Shown here: positions 5,746-6,275 of the stretch, one piece after another
Numbering within the stretch: the first letter of the stretch is position 1
Layout of the letters: every line of letters begins with the position of its first letter
Assembly: GCA_013153555.1 (NCBI GenBank)
Contig: JAADEF010000040.1
Span: 1 to 6,275 of the forward strand
DNA length: 6,275 bases
Direction of reading: 5' to 3'
DNA from: Candidatus Nanohalarchaeota archaeon
GTDB taxonomy: Archaea > EX4484-52 > JAADEF01
Translations under genes and position numbers: made by a program
Notes under the pieces: generated by a model
Told to the model about the DNA's origin: nothing
What the model saw: only the letters and a program-made list of their open reading frames with translations
The model's database searches: none

Positions 5746-6135
5746 CTAACCTCTTTTTCTAATCATTTCTTTTACTTCACTTCTAGTAACAAATTGAGTA
5801 GTTACTGGTTTGAGTAAATCAATATAAGCTTTTAATTCCTTTAATTCTACTTTTTTAGCATAATTCTTTAAATCCTTTTCTAAATTTGTAAGGTTAAGCT
5901 CTAAATTGCTTGTTCTTTTAAGCAAATCATCAAGAACAGAAGAAGTATTTCTTTTAAAAGAATTAAGCTCTTCCATGATTTCATGATCTTTTCTCTGCAT
6001 TTCAGAAGTTCTAGCTTCCAAATTCTCAACTTTTTCTTCTAATAATCTAACTCTTTCACTAAGCTCTTTGATTATTTTATCTAAATCTTTTATAGCTTTT
6101 TGAATTGCTAAAAGTGGATTAGGTTGAGAAGCCAT
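5746..6135 (-). CDS. Small coiled-coil protein, function unknown, first gene of the RNase J operon
   Basis: The 129-residue product is almost entirely heptad-like helix from about residue 10 to 105 (for example ELSERVRLLEEKVENLEAR, 24-42, and NLELNLTNLEKDLKNYAKKV, 77-96), rich in Lys, Glu and Leu. A distinct C-terminal piece follows, KPVTTQFVTRSEVKEMI (109-125), whose Pro break and less repetitive sequence suggest a short conserved docking or folded element. There is no signal peptide or membrane segment. It starts at ATG 6135 with no SD but a TATA-like box about 27 bases upstream, so the operon message is probably leaderless here. It ends in Arg-Gly-stop, where those codons form the SD of the next gene. 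I considered archaellum accessory proteins (FlaC/ArlC-like) but saw nothing specific. It may pair with the neighbouring coiled-coil protein. Confidence 0.82.
   Translation of the reverse strand: MASQPNPLLAIQKAIKDLDKIIKELSERVRLLEEKVENLEARTSEMQRKDHEIMEELNSFKRNTSSVLDDLLKRTSNLELNLTNLEKDLKNYAKKVELKELKAYIDLLKPVTTQFVTRSEVKEMIRKRG
5749..5753 (-). promoter_or_regulatory. Ribosome binding site of the 284-residue coiled-coil gene
   Basis: GAGGT on the minus strand is read within the final Arg-Gly codons of the 129-residue gene and sits six bases before the ATG at 5742. The three-base gap between the stop and this ATG points to translational coupling. Confidence 0.75.
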
Positions 6136-6155
6136 ATAATATTTTAGAGAGGTAA

Positions 6156-6170
6156 TGCATAAATAGTTTT
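6156..6170 (-). promoter_or_regulatory. Promoter of the coiled-coil/RNase J/nuclease operon
   Basis: On the minus strand the sequence reads AAAACTATTTATGCA: an A-rich BRE-like stretch followed by a TATA-like core (TATTTATG, centre near 6162). The expected start of transcription is about 25 bases downstream, at or next to the ATG at 6135, consistent with a leaderless message and with the absence of an SD there. The three downstream genes have SD sites and no gaps, so this is probably the only promoter of the four-gene unit. Confidence 0.55.
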
Positions 6171-6185
6171 AATGAAAGCATGATT

Positions 6186-6275
6186 TTATTTAGCCAACCC
6201 AATATTCCTCCTAATCTCCTCAATATCATTCTCAATCGTATCTATATACTCGTTAAATGCCTCAATACCTTTCTC
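6186..6275 (-). CDS. C-terminal end of an unidentified minus-strand gene, cut by window edge
   Basis: From the right edge the minus strand is open for 29 codons to a TAA at 6188-6186, and the other two frames of that strand close within it. The visible peptide (FNEYIDTIENDIEEIRRN and a GLAK end) is acidic, helix-like and possibly coiled coil. That is too little to name a family. The gap to the next gene is 50 bases and holds the operon promoter, so this gene is probably a separate transcription unit upstream. Confidence 0.55.
   Translation of the reverse strand, partial: EKGIEAFNEYIDTIENDIEEIRRNIGLAK

Noticed and set aside
5746..6135. Archaellum accessory protein (FlaC/ArlC-like)
   Set aside because: Only generic coiled-coil similarity was seen, and there are no archaellum genes in the window.

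Overview
The window reads as AT-rich archaeal DNA. It encodes a group II chaperonin (thermosome) and a single-domain archaeal RNase J. Gene starts follow archaeal habits: TATA-like boxes, T-tract termination, strong Shine-Dalgarno (SD) sites inside operons, and apparently leaderless first genes. Two compact coiled-coil proteins, one with a small helical N-terminal domain, resemble in general style proteins I associate with DPANN archaea (Woesearchaeota/Pacearchaeota-like). That placement is an inference and cannot be settled from this window.

Layout. Positions 1-789 (minus strand, cut by the left edge) encode a membrane-anchored or secreted SLT-type lytic transglycosylase-like protein. It diverges across a ~186-base control region from a plus-strand thermosome gene (976-2628), which is followed by a T-rich terminator and a YjbQ/UPF0047 gene (2662-3069). 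The YjbQ gene meets head-on, with overlapping stop codons, a tightly packed minus-strand operon. In transcription order that operon holds a 129-residue coiled-coil protein (6135-5746), a 284-residue multidomain coiled-coil protein (5742-4888), RNase J (4887-3559) and a secreted staphylococcal-nuclease-like protein (3557-3066). The right edge carries the last 29 codons of another minus-strand gene of unknown identity.

How the genes may work together. Thermosome and RNase J are core protein-folding and RNA-turnover machinery. The two coiled-coil proteins are translationally coupled to RNase J and could be partners or scaffolds for it (inference). The most unusual content is a pair of probably exported degradative enzymes, a peptidoglycan-type transglycosylase and a nuclease, in an organism whose lineage is expected to lack murein. 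Together they suggest attack on, or scavenging from, bacterial neighbours; this is a hypothesis only. No RNA genes, insertion sequences, CRISPR arrays or long repeats were seen.
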